From Pseudomonas sp. PDNC002 (GTDB lineage: Bacteria > Pseudomonadota > Gammaproteobacteria > Pseudomonadales > Pseudomonadaceae), in contig NZ_CP070356.1 of the NCBI RefSeq assembly GCF_016919445.1, forward strand, positions 6,141,502 to 6,205,501: a stretch of 64,000 nucleotides of DNA. The letters are read 5' to 3'. Every line of letters starts with the position of its first letter. Position 1 is the stretch's first letter. The position numbers and the translations under genes are program-made. The notes under the pieces were generated by a model. The model made no database searches and had not been told where the DNA came from. It worked only from the letters and a program-made list of their open reading frames with translations. Positions 17,441-28,439 of this stretch are shown here, one piece after another.

Positions 17441-18472
17441 ATGTTGACTTACTTCCATCCCGACCAATATCTCCACCATCCCCGCACCTATCTCTCGCGT
17501 GGACAGATGCGCGTGCCGCAGGAGATTCCCGAACGTCCGCGGCGCCTGCTGCAGGCCGTGGAACGGCTCGGCTTCGAGCTGCGCCAGCCGGATGACCACG
17601 GCATGCAACCGCTGAGCGCGGTACACAGCCCGGAATACCTGCGCTTCCTCGAAGAAGCCCACACCGAGTGGAAGGCCACCGGCCAGGACTGGGGTGACGA
17701 AGTGATCTCCAACGTCTTCGTCCGCGAGCCCAACCCACTGCGCGGGATTCTCGCCAAGGCCGCGCGCTACCTGGCCGATGGCAGTTGCCCGGTCGGCGAG
17801 CAGACCTGGCGCGGCGCCTACTGGTCGGCGCAGAGCGCAGTGGCCGGCGCACGCGCCCTGCTCGACGGCCAGCCCGAGGCCTATGCCCTGTGCCGTCCGC
17901 CGGGACACCACGCGCGCCGCGATGCCGCTGGTGGCTTCTGCTACCTGAACAACGCCGCGATCGCCGCCCAGGAATTGCGCAAGGGTCATGCGCGCGTCGC
18001 CGTGCTGGATACCGACATGCACCACGGCCAGGGCATCCAGGAAATCTTCTACGAACGCGACGACGTGCTGTACGTGTCGATCCATGGCGACCCGACCAAC
18101 TTCTATCCGGTGGTCGCCGGTTACGAGGATGAGCGTGGCGCCGGCGCCGGCCATGGCTACAACGTCAACCTGAGCATGCCCCATGGCTCTGCCGAGTCGG
18201 TGTTCTTCGAGCGGCTGCGCGAGGCCATCGCGGCGCTGCGCCGGTTCGAGCCCGAGGTACTGGTGCTGTCACTGGGCTTCGATATCTACGAGCTCGATCC
18301 GCAGTCCCAGGTCGCGGTGACCAGCGAGGGCTTCAACCGCCTCGGCCAGGCCATCGGCGAACTGGGCCTGTCCACGCTGATCGTCCAGGAAGGCGGCTAC
18401 CACCTGGAGAGCCTGCAGGAGAATGCCGAGCAGTTCTTCAACGGCTTCCTGGCGCCCCGGCGCACTGCGTGA
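17441..18472 (+). CDS. Acetylpolyamine amidohydrolase-like deacetylase (HDAC superfamily)
   Basis: The 343-residue protein has the full HDAC-superfamily active site: His156-His157 (RPPGHHARRD), zinc ligands Asp192 and His194 (DTDMHHGQG) and Asp281 (SLGFDIYELDP), and the transition-state tyrosine in QEGGYH. Length and spacing match bacterial acetylpolyamine amidohydrolases, which release acetate from acetylated amines such as acetylputrescine. Placed between a binding protein and a LysR-controlled aminotransferase/thiolase operon, it may deacetylate an acetamido acid such as 4-acetamidobutyrate (inference). It is cytoplasmic, with no signal peptide. Confidence 0.9.
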   Translation: MLTYFHPDQYLHHPRTYLSRGQMRVPQEIPERPRRLLQAVERLGFELRQPDDHGMQPLSAVHSPEYLRFLEEAHTEWKATGQDWGDEVISNVFVREPNPLRGILAKAARYLADGSCPVGEQTWRGAYWSAQSAVAGARALLDGQPEAYALCRPPGHHARRDAAGGFCYLNNAAIAAQELRKGHARVAVLDTDMHHGQGIQEIFYERDDVLYVSIHGDPTNFYPVVAGYEDERGAGAGHGYNVNLSMPHGSAESVFFERLREAIAALRRFEPEVLVLSLGFDIYELDPQSQVAVTSEGFNRLGQAIGELGLSTLIVQEGGYHLESLQENAEQFFNGFLAPRRTA

Positions 18473-18501
18473 AGCAGCGGCGGCGGCCCTGGCCGCTCGC
18501 C

Positions 18502-19431
18502 TCAGGCCGCAGGCAGGCGCAACGCTGCGGCACAGTCCTCGCGCTGCTGCATGGCCTCGACCACCTGCGCCAGCGCCAGGCGCACATCGCCGATCAGCCG
18601 GTTGCTCTTCAGTTCCTGCTTGTACACCAGGTAGAAGTTGAACCACTGCTCCAGCGCGAAGGGGCGGCTGACCAGCTTCGGGTTTTCGCACAGGTCCGCG
18701 GCGGTGATGGCGTTGACCAGGCTCAGCCCGCCCGTCAGTTCGATCATTGCGCCCATGCTCGACAGGCTCGACTGCAACTCGTGGCGCAGCAGGCGGCGCA
18801 GGCTGTTGTCGCGGTAGATCAGGTGGTCCGACTGGATCGGCTTGATCAGCGTCTGCCCGTCGAGGTCGGCCAGTTCCAGCTCGGCCTTTTCCGCCAGCGC
18901 GCTCGCCGACGGCATCAGCACGCGCATGCGTGCCGCCACCATCGGCGCGAACAGCAGATTGGGCTCGTGCACCTCATAGGACACCAGCGCCATGTCCAGC
19001 CGCCCGGCCTCCACGTCGGCGATCAGCCGGCCGCTGGCCGCCACATCCAGTGACACCGCGATCCCCGGATGCGCCTGCAGGTAACGCTGCACCAGGGCAG
19101 GCCCGAAACGATGCCCGAGCCCCGGCGCACAGCCCAGTTTCAGCGACGCCACGCCGCTGTCCTGGAGGACGAACAGGTCCTCCTCGATGCGCGCCAGGTT
19201 GCCCATCAGCAGGATCGCCTCGTTGAGCATGTAGCGCCCGGCGGCAGTGATCTGCAGGCGCTGGTTCTCACGGGCGAACAGACGAATCTTCAGCGACTCC
19301 TCCAGCCGCGCCAGGGCGTGGCTGACGGCCGACTGGGTAAGCCCCAGCTGCACCGCCGCCTGGCGCGTCGAACCGGTGGTGGCGATGGCGTGGAAGATTT
19401 CCAGGTCGCGCAGGCTGAACTCGGTACGCAT
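18502..19431 (-). CDS. LysR-family regulator of the transport/aminotransferase module
   Basis: This 309-residue LysR protein has an HTH with GSTRQAAVQLGLTQSAVSHALARLEE and an effector domain with LKLGCAPGLGHRFGPALVQRYLQAHPGIAV. It sits between the two arms of the module: convergent with the amidohydrolase (29-bp gap) and divergent from the permease operon (210-bp gap). I chose Met 19431 (MRTEFSLRDLEIF); a start at 19443 would add only four residues. The candidate operator at 19454 lies just upstream of its own start, consistent with autoregulation. Confidence 0.88.
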   Translation of the reverse strand: MRTEFSLRDLEIFHAIATTGSTRQAAVQLGLTQSAVSHALARLEESLKIRLFARENQRLQITAAGRYMLNEAILLMGNLARIEEDLFVLQDSGVASLKLGCAPGLGHRFGPALVQRYLQAHPGIAVSLDVAASGRLIADVEAGRLDMALVSYEVHEPNLLFAPMVAARMRVLMPSASALAEKAELELADLDGQTLIKPIQSDHLIYRDNSLRRLLRHELQSSLSSMGAMIELTGGLSLVNAITAADLCENPKLVSRPFALEQWFNFYLVYKQELKSNRLIGDVRLALAQVVEAMQQREDCAAALRLPAA

Positions 19432-19453
19432 GGTCGGGAACACCCTGGCCGGT

Positions 19454-19485
19454 CAAATGATGAAAAAAGATCATAAATTGACGCT
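19454..19485 (+). promoter_or_regulatory. Candidate LysR-type operator, copy 2
   Basis: The element lies 22 bp upstream of the LysR start and 156 bp upstream of the permease start. It contains the palindrome ATGAT-N8-ATCAT (19457-19474) with T19458-N11-A19470, and ends CATAAATTGACGC. It is 75 percent identical over 32 bp to the element at 16561, in the same orientation relative to the + strand operons. Confidence 0.6.
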
Positions 19486-19641
19486 GTTTTTTGTCAATGC
19501 AAGACTCGCTGCGTGTTCTCGAACAACCTAAACCCTTTCAGAACAGGGGTCTTGGACCGAACACCTGGGTATTAAAATAATTTGTAGGAATCACCATTCG
19601 TTCCCCGCGTTTGGCTCCCGACACCCATCCCGAGAATAAAA

Positions 19642-20304
19642 ATGTTCGACTTCAACCTCGTGCTCCATTACCTGCCGATGCTGCTCAAGGCAGCCGGCGT
19701 CACCGTCGAGCTGACCCTGCTGGCCATCGTTTTCGGCCTGCTGATCGGCCTGCTCGCCGCCCTCGCCCGCCTGTCCCGGCACCGCGCCCTGCGCTGGACC
19801 GCCGCCGGCTACATCTGGCTGATCCGCTCGACGCCGCTGCTGGTCCAGCTGTTCATCATCTACTTCGGCCTGCCGCAGTTCGGCTTCGAACTGTCGCCCT
19901 TCACCTCGGGGGTGATCGGCCTGGCGCTGAACGTCGGCGCCTACAACGCCGAGACCATCCGCGCCGGCATCCAAGCCATTCCCCTGGGGCAGGTCGAAGC
20001 CTCGCGCTCGCTGGGCTTCGGCACCGCGCGGACCATGCGGCTGATCATCCTGCCGCAGGCGTTCAAGCTGATCGTGCCGCCGCTGGGCAACAACCTGATC
20101 ATCCTGATCAAGGACACCTCGCTGGTGTCCACCATCACCCTGGCCGAGCTGTTCATGCGCACCCAGCAACTGGTCGGCGCCACCTTCAAGCCGTTCGAGC
20201 TGTATTTCGCCTGCGCGCTGATCTACGCGCTGCTGACCACCATCACCAGCCTGCTGCTGCAACTGTTCGAGCGGCGCCTGCTGCTCAAGGGAGGACGGGC
20301 ATGA
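19642..20304 (+). CDS. Polar amino acid ABC transporter permease
   Basis: The 220-residue membrane protein has about five transmembrane segments and the His/Glu/Gln-type permease pattern ([52 protein letters not shown], the EAA loop). Such permeases form homodimers when a single gene is present, as here. It is first in a six-gene operon and overlaps its ATPase by 4 bases. The cognate binding protein is probably that at 16651. Confidence 0.92.
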   Translation: MFDFNLVLHYLPMLLKAAGVTVELTLLAIVFGLLIGLLAALARLSRHRALRWTAAGYIWLIRSTPLLVQLFIIYFGLPQFGFELSPFTSGVIGLALNVGAYNAETIRAGIQAIPLGQVEASRSLGFGTARTMRLIILPQAFKLIVPPLGNNLIILIKDTSLVSTITLAELFMRTQQLVGATFKPFELYFACALIYALLTTITSLLLQLFERRLLLKGGRA

Positions 20305-21062
20305 GCCGCGCCGACGTACAAATCCAGCTGAAAGATATCCACAAGCACTACGGCCCCCTGGAGGTGCTCAAGGGCATCGACCTGGACGTCCACAAGGGCG
20401 AGGTGATGGTGCTGATCGGCCCCAGCGGCTCGGGCAAGAGCACCCTGCTGCGCTGCGTGAACATGCTCGAACAGCCCACGCGCGGCGAGATCTTCTTCCA
20501 GGACCAACTGATCAATGACCGCCAGCGCAGCCACCGCGCGCAGGAAAAGTACCTCAACGGCCTGCGCATGAAGGTCGGCATGGTGTTCCAGCACTTCAAC
20601 CTGTTCCCGCACCTGACCGTGCTGGAGAACATCACCATCGCCCCGACCCAGTTGCAGGGCGTCGACCCGCGCCAGGCGCGCGCCGAGGCCGAGGAGTTGC
20701 TGGAGAAGGTCGGCGTGCTGGACAAGCGCGACGTCTACCCCGGCAACCTCTCCGGCGGCCAGAAGCAACGCGTGGCCATTGCCCGCGCCCTGGCGCTCAA
20801 ACCCGACGCGATGCTGTTCGACGAACCGACATCGGCGCTCGACCCGGAAATGGTCGGCGGCGTGCTCAATGTGATGGAGAGCCTGGCCCGCAGCGGCATG
20901 ACCATGATGGTGGTGACCCACGAAATGCGCTTCGCCGAGAAGGTCGCCGACCGCGTGGTGTTCATGGCCGACGGCAACATCGTCGAGCAGGGCACCCCGC
21001 AGGAAGTGTTCCGCGCGCCGCAACAGCAACGCACCCGCGCGTTCCTCGCCGACATCGGCTGA
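20301..21062 (+). CDS. Polar amino acid ABC transporter ATPase
   Basis: The 253-residue ATPase of the GlnQ/HisP class has Walker [10 protein letters not shown], the Q-loop segment [19 protein letters not shown], signature LSGGQKQR, Walker [15 protein letters not shown] and the switch His in [17 protein letters not shown]. It energises the adjacent permease. The ATG at 20301 overlaps the permease stop. Confidence 0.94.
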   Translation: MSRADVQIQLKDIHKHYGPLEVLKGIDLDVHKGEVMVLIGPSGSGKSTLLRCVNMLEQPTRGEIFFQDQLINDRQRSHRAQEKYLNGLRMKVGMVFQHFNLFPHLTVLENITIAPTQLQGVDPRQARAEAEELLEKVGVLDKRDVYPGNLSGGQKQRVAIARALALKPDAMLFDEPTSALDPEMVGGVLNVMESLARSGMTMMVVTHEMRFAEKVADRVVFMADGNIVEQGTPQEVFRAPQQQRTRAFLADIG

Positions 21063-21117
21063 GACACCTAATCAAGTGCGCACGCCAGGGCGGGCGCCAT
21101 CAACCATGGGGATTCGC

Positions 21118-22446
21118 ATGTCCGACTACCTGTTCTACCAATCCGCCGTGCGCTTGCCGACCGTCTCGCACGCCCAGGGCATCTATGCCTGGGACGAGCA
21201 TGGCCAGCGCTACCTGGACGCCTGCTCCGGGGCCATCGTCGCGCAGCTCGGCCACAGCCATCCGGCAGTACGCGAGGCCATGCTGGCGCAACTGGACAAG
21301 GTGGCCTTTGCCTACCGCACCCAGTTCGAGAACCAACCGGCGCTGGACCTCGCCGAGCGCCTGGTCAACCTCACTGGCCAGCGCTTCGACCGGGTGTTCT
21401 TTTCCTCCGGCGGCTCAGAGTCGGTGGAGTCAGCGCTGAAGATTGCCCGCCAGTACTGGTACGCCAAGGGCGAACCCCAGCGCCGGGTGTTCATCAGCCG
21501 CAAGCCGGCCTACCACGGCTCGACCATGGGCGCGCTGGCGATGACCAGCTACACGCCGCTGACCCAGCCCTTCGAGCCGATGTTCCAGCACTATCCGAAG
21601 ATCGCCTCGCCGACCCAGTACCGCGTGCCCGCCGGCCTGAGCGCCGAGGCCCATGCGATTGCCTGCGCCGACGAACTGGAAGCGGCGATCCTGGAAATCG
21701 GCGCGGAGAACGTCGCCGCTTTCATCGCCGAACCCATCGGCGGCGCCAGCACCGGCGCGGAAGTGCCGCACGACGCGTACTTCCCGCGTATCCAGGCGAT
21801 CTGCAAGCGCCACGGCATCCTGCTGATCCTCGACGAAGTGATGACCGGTATCGGCCGCACCGGCCGCTGGTTCGGCTACGAACACTGGGACGTGCAGGCC
21901 GACATCCTCTGCCTCGCCAAGGGCCTGGGCGCCGGCTACTACCCGGTGTCGGCGGTGCTGACCCGCGCCGAACTGACCGACCCGATCCTCTCCTCCGGCG
22001 GCTTCCAGCATGGCTACACCTACGCCGGCAACCCGCTGGCCAGCGCCACCGCGCTGGCAGTGATCCAGGCCATCGAGGATGAGAACCTGGTGAGCAAGGT
22101 CGCCGAAAACGGCGCCTACCTGCTGGAGCGCCTCAAGGCCCTTGGCGCGCGCTACGAGTTCGTCGGCGACGTGCGTGGCCGCGGCTACCTGCAGGCCATC
22201 GAATACGTCGCCGACCGCGCCGGCAAGACGCCCTTCCCGCTGGCCGCCAACGTCAGCGACAACATCACCCGCCTGGCCCGCGAGCGCGGCCTGATCATCT
22301 ACCCGCGCCGTTCGCTGATGGGCGAACAGGGCGACCACACGCTGATCTCGCCGCCGCTGATCACTACCCGCGAACAGTGCGACGAAATCGTCGAACTGCT
22401 CGGCGCCACCTTCGACGCCTTCCAGGCGCAGCAGGCCGGCCGATGA
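21118..22446 (+). CDS. Class III PLP-dependent aminotransferase
   Basis: This 442-residue enzyme has the class III features FFSSGGSESVESALKIARQY (PLP phosphate loop), LILDEVMTGIGRTGRWFGYEHW (Asp contacting PLP nitrogen) and Lys268 (LCLAKGLGAGYYPVSA) for the Schiff base. Class III enzymes usually act on omega- or beta-amino groups. The downstream CoA-transferase and thiolase need a 3-oxoacid, so a beta-amino acid donor is likely, for example N6-acetyl-beta-lysine (inference). The start at 21118 follows GGGG; a start at 21106 cannot be excluded. It overlaps the next gene by 4 bases. Confidence 0.9.
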   Translation: MSDYLFYQSAVRLPTVSHAQGIYAWDEHGQRYLDACSGAIVAQLGHSHPAVREAMLAQLDKVAFAYRTQFENQPALDLAERLVNLTGQRFDRVFFSSGGSESVESALKIARQYWYAKGEPQRRVFISRKPAYHGSTMGALAMTSYTPLTQPFEPMFQHYPKIASPTQYRVPAGLSAEAHAIACADELEAAILEIGAENVAAFIAEPIGGASTGAEVPHDAYFPRIQAICKRHGILLILDEVMTGIGRTGRWFGYEHWDVQADILCLAKGLGAGYYPVSAVLTRAELTDPILSSGGFQHGYTYAGNPLASATALAVIQAIEDENLVSKVAENGAYLLERLKALGARYEFVGDVRGRGYLQAIEYVADRAGKTPFPLAANVSDNITRLARERGLIIYPRRSLMGEQGDHTLISPPLITTREQCDEIVELLGATFDAFQAQQAGR

Positions 22447-23123
22447 ACAAGCAGTGCTCGCTGGAAGAAGCCGTCGCCGGCATCGTCGACGGCAGCAGCA
22501 TCATGGTCGGCGGTTTCGGCTCACCCGGCACGCCGTTCTCCCTGCTGGAGGAATTGGCGCGCCAGGGCAAGCGTGACCTGACCATCATCAAGAATGACGC
22601 CAACCAGGACGGCTACGGCGTGTCGCGGCTGATCGAGGCCGGCGCGATCCGCAAGATGATCACCACCCACCTCGGCCTAAGCGGCGCCGCGCGCAAGGCC
22701 TACACCGCCGGGCAGCTGGAAGTGGAGTTCGTTTCCCAGGGCCTCTTCGCCGAGCGCATCCGCTGCGCCGGCGTCGGCCTGCCGGCGTTCCTCAGCGATA
22801 TCGAGATTCCCGAGGAACTGGGCGAGCAGCGCCAGACAGTCAACTTCGAAGGTCGTCAGCTATACGTCGAACCGGCGCTGCGCGCGGACTACGCCTTCAT
22901 CGCCGGGCACCGTGCCGACCATGCCGGCAACCTGCAATACCACGGCAGCGCCCGCAACTTCGGCCCGCTGATGGCGATGGCCGCCGACCGCGTGATCGCC
23001 GAGGTCTACGACCTCAGCGAGCAGGCCCTGGCGGCCGACAGCATCCACACCCCCGGCATCTTCGTGCACCACCTGGTCGCCGTCACAAGGAGCTCCCATG
23101 AGTACCAGCCCATCCCTCGCTGA
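22443..23123 (+). CDS. 3-oxoacid CoA-transferase, subunit A
   Basis: The 226-residue protein has the family I CoA-transferase alpha pattern (SSIMVGGFGSPGTPFSLLEELARQGKRDLTII, and the middle GLGQ-type CoA region around FVSQGLFAERIRCAGVGLPAF). It pairs with the beta subunit, whose start lies 26 bases before this stop. The heterodimer would move CoA from succinyl- or acetyl-CoA to a 3-oxoacid. Similar subunits include PcaI, AtoD and DhcA, so the substrate needs the context: an upstream aminotransferase and a downstream thiolase. Confidence 0.9.
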   Translation: MNKQCSLEEAVAGIVDGSSIMVGGFGSPGTPFSLLEELARQGKRDLTIIKNDANQDGYGVSRLIEAGAIRKMITTHLGLSGAARKAYTAGQLEVEFVSQGLFAERIRCAGVGLPAFLSDIEIPEELGEQRQTVNFEGRQLYVEPALRADYAFIAGHRADHAGNLQYHGSARNFGPLMAMAADRVIAEVYDLSEQALAADSIHTPGIFVHHLVAVTRSSHEYQPIPR

Positions 23124-23751
23124 CCCGCGGGACATCATCGCCCGCCGGGCCGCGCGGGAAATCCGCGACGGCCAGCTGGTGAACCTCGGCATCGGCCTGC
23201 CGACCCTGATCCCCGGCTATGTGCCGGAGCACATCCAGGTGTGGATCCACTCGGAAAACGGCATCGTCGGCGTCGGCCCGCAGGCTGGCGCACACAACCT
23301 CGACGCTGAGCTGATCGACGCCGGCGGCGGCTACGTTACCGTGGTGCCGGGCGGCGCCATCGTCGACAGCGCCACCTCCTTCGGCATCATCCGCCGCGGC
23401 CTGCTCGACATCACCTTCCTCGGCGCCCTGCAGGTTTCGCAGCACGGCGACCTGGCCAACTGGCTGGTGCCGGGCAAGATCGTCGCCGGCATCGGCGGCG
23501 GCGCGGAACTGGCGCAGAAGGCCCGCCAGGTGATCGTCACCATGCCGCACTGCGACAAGGACGGCCGCGCCAAGATCGTCGAACGCTGCGAGCTGCCGCT
23601 CACCGCGCGCCGCTGCGTGACGCGAATCATCACCGAGCACGCGGTCTTCGATATCGACGACGAAGGCCTGCTGCTGCGGGAAATCCTCGGCGACCTGAGC
23701 CTGGCCCAACTGCAAGCGATCACCGCGCCCTTCCGCGACGCCCGCCACTGA
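23098..23751 (+). CDS. 3-oxoacid CoA-transferase, subunit B
   Basis: This 217-residue beta subunit has NLGIGLPTLIPGYVP and the catalytic glutamate Glu53 in HSENGIVGVGP, which forms the enzyme-CoA thioester, then GGYVTVVPGGAIVDSATSFGIIRRG. It starts inside the alpha gene after a GGAG ribosome site, a strongly coupled pair, and is followed 15 bp later by the thiolase. Comparable pairs are PcaIJ and DhcAB. Confidence 0.92.
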   Translation: MSTSPSLADPRDIIARRAAREIRDGQLVNLGIGLPTLIPGYVPEHIQVWIHSENGIVGVGPQAGAHNLDAELIDAGGGYVTVVPGGAIVDSATSFGIIRRGLLDITFLGALQVSQHGDLANWLVPGKIVAGIGGGAELAQKARQVIVTMPHCDKDGRAKIVERCELPLTARRCVTRIITEHAVFDIDDEGLLLREILGDLSLAQLQAITAPFRDARH

Positions 23752-23766
23752 CCCGGACTGCCAACC

Positions 23767-24960
23767 ATGACTTCGACTGCCTCCCCGGCGTACATCGCCG
23801 GTTACGCCCGCACGCCCATCGGTCGGGCCTATCGCGGCGCGTTCAACGACACCGACGCCCCGACGCTGGCCGCCTTCGCCCTGCGTGCGCTCCTGCAACG
23901 GCACGATCTCGACCCGCAGTCCATCGACGATGTGATACTCGGCTGCGCCCTGCCCGAGGGCTCGCAGTACTACAACATTGGCCGCATGGCGGCGCTGGCG
24001 GCACGGCTGCCGGTGCGCACGCCCGGGATGACCGTGGACCGCCAGTGCGCCTCCGGCCTGATGTCAGTGGCCATCGCCAGCCAGCGCATCCAGGCCGGCG
24101 ACGCCGAACTGATCCTCGCCGGCGGCGTGGAATCCATCAGCCTGGTGCAGAACCAGCACATGAACACTTACCGGCGCCAGGACCGGCAGTTGCTGGACAT
24201 CCTGCCCGCCGCCTATATGCCGATGGTCGAGACCGCAGAAGTGGTCGCCACGCGCTACGGTGTCAGCCGCGAAGCGCAGGACACCTACGCTCTGGAAAGC
24301 CAGCGCCGCGCCGCGATGGCGCAAGCCCAAGGTCTGTTCGAAGCGGAGATCACCGCGGTCCGCACCGTGCAGCGGATCGAAGATCGCAGCAGCGGCGAGC
24401 AGTCCTTCGTCGAAGTCGACGTGGCGCGCGACGAATGCCCGCGCCCCGCCACCAGCGCGGAAGGCCTGGCGGCACTGTCACCGGTGTTTGCCCAAGGCTC
24501 GGTCAGCGCCGGTAATGCCTGCCCGCTGTCCGACGGCTCCGCCGCTTGCCTGGTGGTGTCCGAGGCGCAGTTGCAGCGCAACGATCTGCAACCGCTGGGG
24601 CGCCTGGTCAGCTGCGTGGTGGAAGGCTGCGCGCCCGACGAAATGGGCATCGGCCCGGTCCCGGCGATCCGCAAGCTGTTGCAGCGTTGCCGGCTGAGCA
24701 TCGATGACATCGACCTGTGGGAAATCAACGAAGCCTTCGCCTCGCAGGTTGTGTACAGCGCGCAGACCCTGGGCATCCCGGCGGAGCGGCTGAACGTCAA
24801 CGGCGGCGCCATCGCCCTCGGCCATCCCTACGGCATGAGTGGCACCCGCCTGGTCGGCCATGCGCTGCTCGAAGGTCGTCGGCGCAAGGCACGCTACGTC
24901 GTGGTCAGCATGTGCATTGGCGGCGGGCAGGGGGCGGCGGCGCTGTTCGAATGCCTCTGA
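23767..24960 (+). CDS. Acetyl-CoA acyltransferase (thiolase)
   Basis: The 397-residue protein has all thiolase catalytic residues: nucleophile Cys94 ([10 protein letters not shown]), His353 ([12 protein letters not shown]) and proton-donor Cys383 ([10 protein letters not shown]). It would cleave a 3-oxoacyl-CoA into acetyl-CoA and a shortened acyl-CoA. As the last gene after the CoA-transferase pair it gives the standard end of a 3-oxoacid pathway, like PcaIJ-PcaF. In the beta-lysine hypothesis the product would be 4-acetamidobutyryl-CoA. Confidence 0.93.
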   Translation: MTSTASPAYIAGYARTPIGRAYRGAFNDTDAPTLAAFALRALLQRHDLDPQSIDDVILGCALPEGSQYYNIGRMAALAARLPVRTPGMTVDRQCASGLMSVAIASQRIQAGDAELILAGGVESISLVQNQHMNTYRRQDRQLLDILPAAYMPMVETAEVVATRYGVSREAQDTYALESQRRAAMAQAQGLFEAEITAVRTVQRIEDRSSGEQSFVEVDVARDECPRPATSAEGLAALSPVFAQGSVSAGNACPLSDGSAACLVVSEAQLQRNDLQPLGRLVSCVVEGCAPDEMGIGPVPAIRKLLQRCRLSIDDIDLWEINEAFASQVVYSAQTLGIPAERLNVNGGAIALGHPYGMSGTRLVGHALLEGRRRKARYVVVSMCIGGGQGAAALFECL

Positions 24961-24970
24961 GCCCGACCAA

Positions 24971-24995
24971 GAAAAAGGCCCCGCAAAGCGGGGCC
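24971..24995 (-). terminator. Rho-independent terminator of trxB
   Basis: The stem GGCCCCGC/GCGGGGCC with an AAA loop (24977-24995) is followed on the minus strand by five T. It serves trxB; on the plus strand the T tract is lacking. Confidence 0.75.
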
Positions 24996-25023
24996 CCTTC
25001 CTGCACGCCGGCTCTTCGGGCCG

Positions 25024-26399
<1,376 letters not shown>

Positions 26400-28331
26400 A
26401 TGAACCTCCGCTCCCGTCTGCTCCTGCTGTTCCTGCCCCTGTTCGGCGCAAGCCTCGCCGGGGTCTGGACGCTATCGGACCTGATCCTGCTCGACCGCTT
26501 CGACCGTGGCGACCGCCAGCGCCTCGCCGATGAGGTGCGCATCGTCCACAACCGTATCGCCTACGAGAAACAGCGCAATCTCGACATCGTCCACAGTTAC
26601 GCCTGGTGGGACGCCAGCTACCAGTTCATGCGCGTGCCGCAGTCGCGCTTCGTCGAGGACAACCTGGACAAGGACCTGCTGGGCATCCTGGGCTTCGACT
26701 ATGTGCTGTACGTCGACCGCGAGGGGCGCATCATCGCCCAGCAATGGAAGCTCGACGAACTCGCGCGGCGCTTCCCCGGCCAGCCAGTGCCCAGCGCGGA
26801 CCAGTTGCGTCGCAGCATCCTCAGCACCGCCCTGGAGCTGGGCGCGCTGAAGCTCGAAGGCGATCCGCAACACAGCCTCGACCAGTTGCTGCAGATCGAT
26901 GGCATCCCGCAGTTGCTGCTCAGTTACCCCATCAGCAACACCTCGGGCAGCGCGGAGCCGGTTGGTGCCGTCATCGCCGGCGTGCTGCTGGACAGCGCAC
27001 GCCTGTCCAACCTGCAGACGCAGATGGGCGCCAGCCTGCGCCTGGTGCATGACCAGGTGCAGAACACCGACTGGCGCGCCCTGAACATCCCCACCGGACG
27101 TGGTGCCACGCTGCTCAGCCCGCGCCACCTGCTGGATGAGAACAGCCAGCAGATGTCGCTGCTCTACCTCGACTCCCGCGGACGGCCGCAACTGCGCCTG
27201 GAGCTCACCAGCCTGCGCCCCCTCTACCAGCAGGGCCGGCAGGCGATCCGCCTGTTCCTCTACCTGGCTCTCGGCCTGCTCGGCGGCGCGACCCTGCTGG
27301 CCTACCTGGCGCTGGATTTCCGCGTCATTCGCCGCGTCGGCAGCATGAATCGCGAAGTCGCGGTGATCGGCCAGAGCGGCGGCCAAACCCGGCTGAGCAG
27401 CCAAGGGAGCGACGAGCTGGGCCAGTTGACGAATGAAATGAACTCCATGCTCGAACGCCTGGAGCAGAGCGAGGCGCGCGACCGGGCGATCCTCGACGCG
27501 ATTCGCGACGGCTACTTCGAGATGGACACGGCGGGTCGCATCGGCACCGTGAACCCTGCGCTGTGCCGCATGCTCGGCCGCGATGCCGAGGAACTCAGCG
27601 GCCAGCACTTCAGCATCCTCCTGCAGGAGGAGGACTACCATCGCGCCCAGGGCCTGTACGACAAGGTCCGCGAGGACCAGCAGGAAACCACCTTCTCCGC
27701 CCCGTTCAAGCACCGCGACGGCCACCTGGTCAGTTGCGAGACGCGTCTCTCGGCGATCCGTGACACCCAGGGCGAGTTCCAGGGATTCCGCGGCATCCTG
27801 CGCGATATCAGCGACCAGGTGGCCTACCAGAAGCAGCTCATCGACCTCGCCTACCGCGACACCCTGACCGGCCTGGGCAACCGCAAGGCGTTCAACGAAC
27901 AGCTGCAGCACTCCGTTACGCGTTGCAGCCATGTGGCCCTGCTGTACATCGACCTGGACCGTTTCAAGCAGGTCAACGACCGTTTCGGCCACGCCGTCGG
28001 CGATGCCTTGCTCAGCACCGTCGGCGAGCGGATGCGTGGCAGCCTGCGCCAGCCGGACCAGGCCTTCCGCCTGGGCGGCGACGAGTTCGCCGTGCTGCTG
28101 AGCCATGTCGAACCGGAGCAGGCCGAAGCGCTCGGCATGCGGCTGCTGTCCGTGCTGGGCGCCGCGTATCACCTGGGTGGCCAACAGATCGATTTCGTCA
28201 CGCCCAGCATCGGCATCGCGTTCTACCCGCAGGATGCCGGCGATGCCGACGCGCTTACCCGTGCCGCCGACATCGCCATGTACCAGGCCAAGCAGGAACG
28301 CAACCGCTGTTACCGCTACAGCGCCGCCTGA
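26400..28331 (+). CDS. Membrane diguanylate cyclase: CHASE4-HAMP-PAS-GGDEF
   Basis: This 643-residue protein has an N-terminal membrane segment (residues ~7-25), a periplasmic CHASE4 sensor (~45-270, with YAWWDASYQFM), a second membrane segment (~285-305) and a HAMP linker. A PAS domain follows (~360-480, from RAILDAIRDGYFEMDTAGRI), then a GGDEF domain with an intact GGDEF motif near residue 559. An RxxD (RQPD) lies five residues before GGDEF, the product-inhibition I-site. It should make cyclic di-GMP under periplasmic control. The start at 26400 (MNLRSRLLLLF) was chosen because the upstream in-frame residues are not signal-like. No EAL domain is present. Confidence 0.92.
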   Translation: MNLRSRLLLLFLPLFGASLAGVWTLSDLILLDRFDRGDRQRLADEVRIVHNRIAYEKQRNLDIVHSYAWWDASYQFMRVPQSRFVEDNLDKDLLGILGFDYVLYVDREGRIIAQQWKLDELARRFPGQPVPSADQLRRSILSTALELGALKLEGDPQHSLDQLLQIDGIPQLLLSYPISNTSGSAEPVGAVIAGVLLDSARLSNLQTQMGASLRLVHDQVQNTDWRALNIPTGRGATLLSPRHLLDENSQQMSLLYLDSRGRPQLRLELTSLRPLYQQGRQAIRLFLYLALGLLGGATLLAYLALDFRVIRRVGSMNREVAVIGQSGGQTRLSSQGSDELGQLTNEMNSMLERLEQSEARDRAILDAIRDGYFEMDTAGRIGTVNPALCRMLGRDAEELSGQHFSILLQEEDYHRAQGLYDKVREDQQETTFSAPFKHRDGHLVSCETRLSAIRDTQGEFQGFRGILRDISDQVAYQKQLIDLAYRDTLTGLGNRKAFNEQLQHSVTRCSHVALLYIDLDRFKQVNDRFGHAVGDALLSTVGERMRGSLRQPDQAFRLGGDEFAVLLSHVEPEQAEALGMRLLSVLGAAYHLGGQQIDFVTPSIGIAFYPQDAGDADALTRAADIAMYQAKQERNRCYRYSAA

Positions 28332-28439
28332 GGGAAGCAACAAGACCACACACCCGGCAAAACAGACGGCTCGCCGGCCGTTCGCCGGGTCTGCTAAGGT
28401 CGCAAACGCTTTACCTTGAAAGATGCCTTGGAGATGTCG

